Below are positions 62,092-64,000 of a DNA stretch of 64,000 nt, piece by piece; the first letter of the stretch is position 1, and each line of letters begins with the position of its first letter. The notes beneath the pieces are model-generated. The model saw nothing but the letters and a program-made list of their open reading frames with translations, was not told where the DNA came from and did no database searches. The DNA comes from Rhodobacter xanthinilyticus (GTDB lineage: Bacteria; Pseudomonadota; Alphaproteobacteria; Rhodobacterales; Rhodobacteraceae): contig NZ_CP017781.1 in assembly GCF_001856665.1 (NCBI RefSeq), positions 248,001 to 312,000 on the forward strand, read 5' to 3'. The position numbers were made by a program, and so were the translations under genes.

Positions 62092-62828
62092 CACGCGCCC
62101 CCCTCGAGCCAGGAAAGCACCGCCGCCGGGTCCGCCAGCCGATAGCGCGCCGCCGTCTCCCCCGGGCCGACCTTGACGCCATAGCCCCCCTGCGCCGCGG
62201 CCCAGGCGATGGCGGGCTCATCGGTCGTGTCATCGCCCAGAAACACCGGCCTGCGCCCGGCAAAGCGGGGCAGATCCCAAAGCCGGGCGAGGGCGCGATC
62301 TTTCGACGCAGAGGCCGGGCGCAGCTCATAGGCCATCTTCGCGGGCTGCACCGAAAAACCCGAAAACTGCTGGAGTAGAGACTGAATGAAGGCCTCAACT
62401 TCGGGGCCGAAGTCGGGCCGGCTGCGGTAATGCAGCGCCGCGCCATGGGCTTTGGGCTCGTAAAGCAGCCGTTCTGCCCGCGCGAAGGCCGACATGCGCG
62501 ATTGCAGCGCCGCCAGAGCCTCCGGGGGCGGCGTATCGGCGCCCGAAAGCCCGCGCGCCTCGGCGCCGTGACCGCCGATGATCAGCCCGCCGAAGCCGTC
62601 GAGATAGCGCACCAGTTCCGCAAGATTTCGACCCGAAACCAGCGCAAAAGCCCCTCCGAGGGCGCCTTCCAGCGCCGCGAGCCGGGCGGCAAGGCCGGGT
62701 GGCAGCGTGATCGCATCGGGGCGCGGGGCGATCTCGACGAGGGTGCCATCGAAATCGAGAAACAGCGCATCGCGGGCGATATCGAGGGGCGGCGGCGGGG
62801 CGAGGAGCGGCTCGGTGAACAGGGGCAT
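62091..62828 (-). CDS. otsB: Trehalose-6-phosphate phosphatase
   Basis: OtsB removes the phosphate from trehalose-6-phosphate. The 245 residues form a HAD phosphatase: ALFLDFDGTLVEIAPRPD (catalytic D-x-D near 26-29), LVSGRNLAELV, GGHGAEARG and LGDDTTDEPAIAWA near the end. ATG 62828 gives MPLFTEPLLA; an upstream continuation of the frame has no better start. It is the first gene of otsB-otsA and is divergent from hemH across 96 bases. Confidence 0.95.
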   Translation of the reverse strand: MPLFTEPLLAPPPPLDIARDALFLDFDGTLVEIAPRPDAITLPPGLAARLAALEGALGGAFALVSGRNLAELVRYLDGFGGLIIGGHGAEARGLSGADTPPPEALAALQSRMSAFARAERLLYEPKAHGAALHYRSRPDFGPEVEAFIQSLLQQFSGFSVQPAKMAYELRPASASKDRALARLWDLPRFAGRRPVFLGDDTTDEPAIAWAAAQGGYGVKVGPGETAARYRLADPAAVLSWLEGGA

Positions 62829-62924
62829 ATCTGGCTGTGTCAGTCTCTTCGTTTTGAAAGGGATGCATTGACGCACCGCGAAAACGCGATAAGTCGGGGA
62901 TGGTTCCGAAAAAAGGACAAGAAA

Positions 62925-63974
62925 ATGACCGCAAACCCGCGCCTTGCCCATGCCCCCGCCGACCATCCGCCCGTGAAGGCGGCCAAGATCGGGCTTCTGG
63001 TGGCCAATCTCGGCACGCCGGACGCCACCGATTACTGGTCGATGCGGCGCTATCTGAACGAATTTCTCTCGGATAAGCGGGTGATCGATTTTCCGGCGTG
63101 GAAATGGCAGCCGCTGTTGCAGTTGATCATCCTGAGCAAGCGGCCCTTCACCTCGGGCAAGAACTACCGCTCGATCTGGAACAATGAGGCGAATGAGAGC
63201 CCGCTGATGACGATCACCAAGCAGCAGGTCGCCAAGCTCCGCGCGGCGGTGGCGGCGCGCTATGGCGCCGAGGTGATGGTCGATTTCTGCATGCGTTACG
63301 GCAACCCCTCGACCGAGTCGGTGGTCGATCGGATGGTGCAGGCGGGCTGCGAGAAGATCCTGTTCGTGCCGCTTTATCCGCAATATGCGGGCGCGACTTC
63401 GGCCACGGCGAATGATCAGTTCTTCCGCGCGCTGATGAAGCAAAAGCGCCAGCCCGCGGTGCGGATTGCGCCGGAGTATTTCGACCGGCCGAGCTATATC
63501 GAGGCGCTGGCTGCGTCTGTCGAGCGGGTCTATGCGACGCTGCCGCGGCGGCCCGATGTGCTTGTGGCCTCGTATCACGGCATGCCCAAGCGCTATCTGA
63601 TGGAGGGCGACCCCTACCATTGTCAGTGTCAGAAGACCTCGCGGCTGTTGCGGGAGCGGCTGGGCTGGGAGAAGGGCGATATCGACACGACGTTCCAATC
63701 GGTCTTTGGGCGCGAGGAATGGCTCAAGCCCTACACGGTCGAGCATGTCGCCGAGCTCGCGAAGGCCGGCAAGAAGAATATCGCGGTGATTTCGCCGGCG
63801 TTTTCGGCGGATTGCATCGAGACACTGGAGGAGATCAACGGCGAGATCCGCGAGGCGTTCGAGCATGCGGGGGGGGAGAGCTTCACCTATATCCCCTGTC
63901 TCAACGACGACGATCTGCATATCGCGGCGCTGATGGATCTGGTGGGGGACAATCTCGCGGGCTGGATCGGCTGA
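62925..63974 (+). CDS. hemH: Ferrochelatase
   Basis: HemH inserts iron into protoporphyrin IX, the last step of haem synthesis, at the inner membrane. The 349 residues have KIGLLVANLGTPDATDYWSMRRYLNEFLSD, FCMRYGNPSTESVVDRM, FVPLYPQYAGATSAT, SYHGMPKRYLMEGDPYHCQCQKTSRLL (catalytic His) and SPAFSADCIETLEEIN. AAAAGGA stands upstream of the ATG at 62925. The C-terminus ends LVGDNLAGWIG. In a Rhodobacter-like phototroph this enzyme competes with Mg-chelatase for the porphyrin, but no photosynthesis gene is in the window. Confidence 0.97.
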   Translation: MTANPRLAHAPADHPPVKAAKIGLLVANLGTPDATDYWSMRRYLNEFLSDKRVIDFPAWKWQPLLQLIILSKRPFTSGKNYRSIWNNEANESPLMTITKQQVAKLRAAVAARYGAEVMVDFCMRYGNPSTESVVDRMVQAGCEKILFVPLYPQYAGATSATANDQFFRALMKQKRQPAVRIAPEYFDRPSYIEALAASVERVYATLPRRPDVLVASYHGMPKRYLMEGDPYHCQCQKTSRLLRERLGWEKGDIDTTFQSVFGREEWLKPYTVEHVAELAKAGKKNIAVISPAFSADCIETLEEINGEIREAFEHAGGESFTYIPCLNDDDLHIAALMDLVGDNLAGWIG

Positions 63975-63983
63975 GGGGGCGGA

Positions 63984-64000
63984 GCGGGGCTCTGCCCCGC
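63984..64000 (+). terminator. Hairpin after hemH, cut by the window edge
   Basis: GCGGGGC, loop TCT, GCCCCGC reaches the last base of the window, so any following T run cannot be seen. Confidence 0.45.

Overview
This window comes from a GC-rich alphaproteobacterium of the Rhodobacterales, most like Rhodobacter or a close relative. The signs are a CcrM-type GANTC methyltransferase, an acuR-acuI-dddL DMSP-lyase operon, carboxynorspermidine-type polyamine genes, a lptC-lptA-lptB-hpf-ptsN order, a DUF2793 protein like the gene-transfer-agent head spikes, and the codon and intergenic style. The assignment is inference; no rRNA is present. I see no CRISPR array, insertion sequence, prophage or rRNA operon.

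Layout. 1-3.6 kb: a partial membrane protein, an exonuclease/endonuclease/phosphatase protein, leuB, a DMT transporter and tRNA-Pro. 3.8-6.2 kb: the DMSP operon acuR-acuI-dddL behind a promoter/operator that fits a leaderless transcript. 6.2-8.8 kb: a WYL-like protein with an export signal, divergent from a frameshifted WYL regulator, then a LysR regulator. 8.9-21.2 kb: surface polysaccharide genes: rmlC-B-D-A (dTDP-rhamnose), two glycosyltransferase-like proteins, an uncharacterised protein, a two-domain SGNH protein, a KpsF-type isomerase, a DUF2793 spike-like protein and a rhamnosyltransferase-like GT2. 21.2-29.5 kb: frameshifted mtgA, a DUF1269 protein and gltD-hypothetical-gltB. 29.6-36.5 kb: uppP, an NDUFA9-like protein, tRNA-Leu, then rnd-kdsD-lptC-lptA-lptB and hpf-ptsN. 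36.5-47.7 kb: a second polysaccharide cluster, nearly all on the minus strand (sulfotransferase, GT14-like, GT92-like, GT4, galE, galU, GT2, kdsB, cysQ) beside an ABC-2 capsule-export permease. 47.7-64 kb: a LacI regulator next to a candidate small RNA, tRNA-Arg, an acyltransferase-3/SGNH protein, carboxynorspermidine synthesis, a membrane-anchored winged-helix protein with a small secreted partner, rnhB, ccrM, marR-nitrilase-grxC, comF, a methyltransferase, otsB-otsA and hemH.

How they work together. About a third of the window builds cell-surface glycans: nucleotide sugars (rml, galU, galE, kdsB, kpsF/kdsD), glycosyltransferases, modification by sulfate or acyl groups (sulfotransferase with PAP-recycling cysQ; SGNH and acyltransferase-3 proteins), export (KpsM-like permease) and LPS transport (lpt genes). 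The DUF2793 protein may be a GTA spike that binds such a capsule.

Three genes (dddL, a WYL regulator, mtgA) are each out of frame at or near a six-base C or G run. This is either sequencing error or real length variation and should be settled before those genes are interpreted. The strongest leads for something undescribed are the LacI-operator/small-RNA locus at 48.8-49.0 kb, the secreted-protein plus membrane winged-helix pair at 53.9-54.8 kb, the exported WYL-like protein, and the 14.8-17.9 kb glycan-modification genes.
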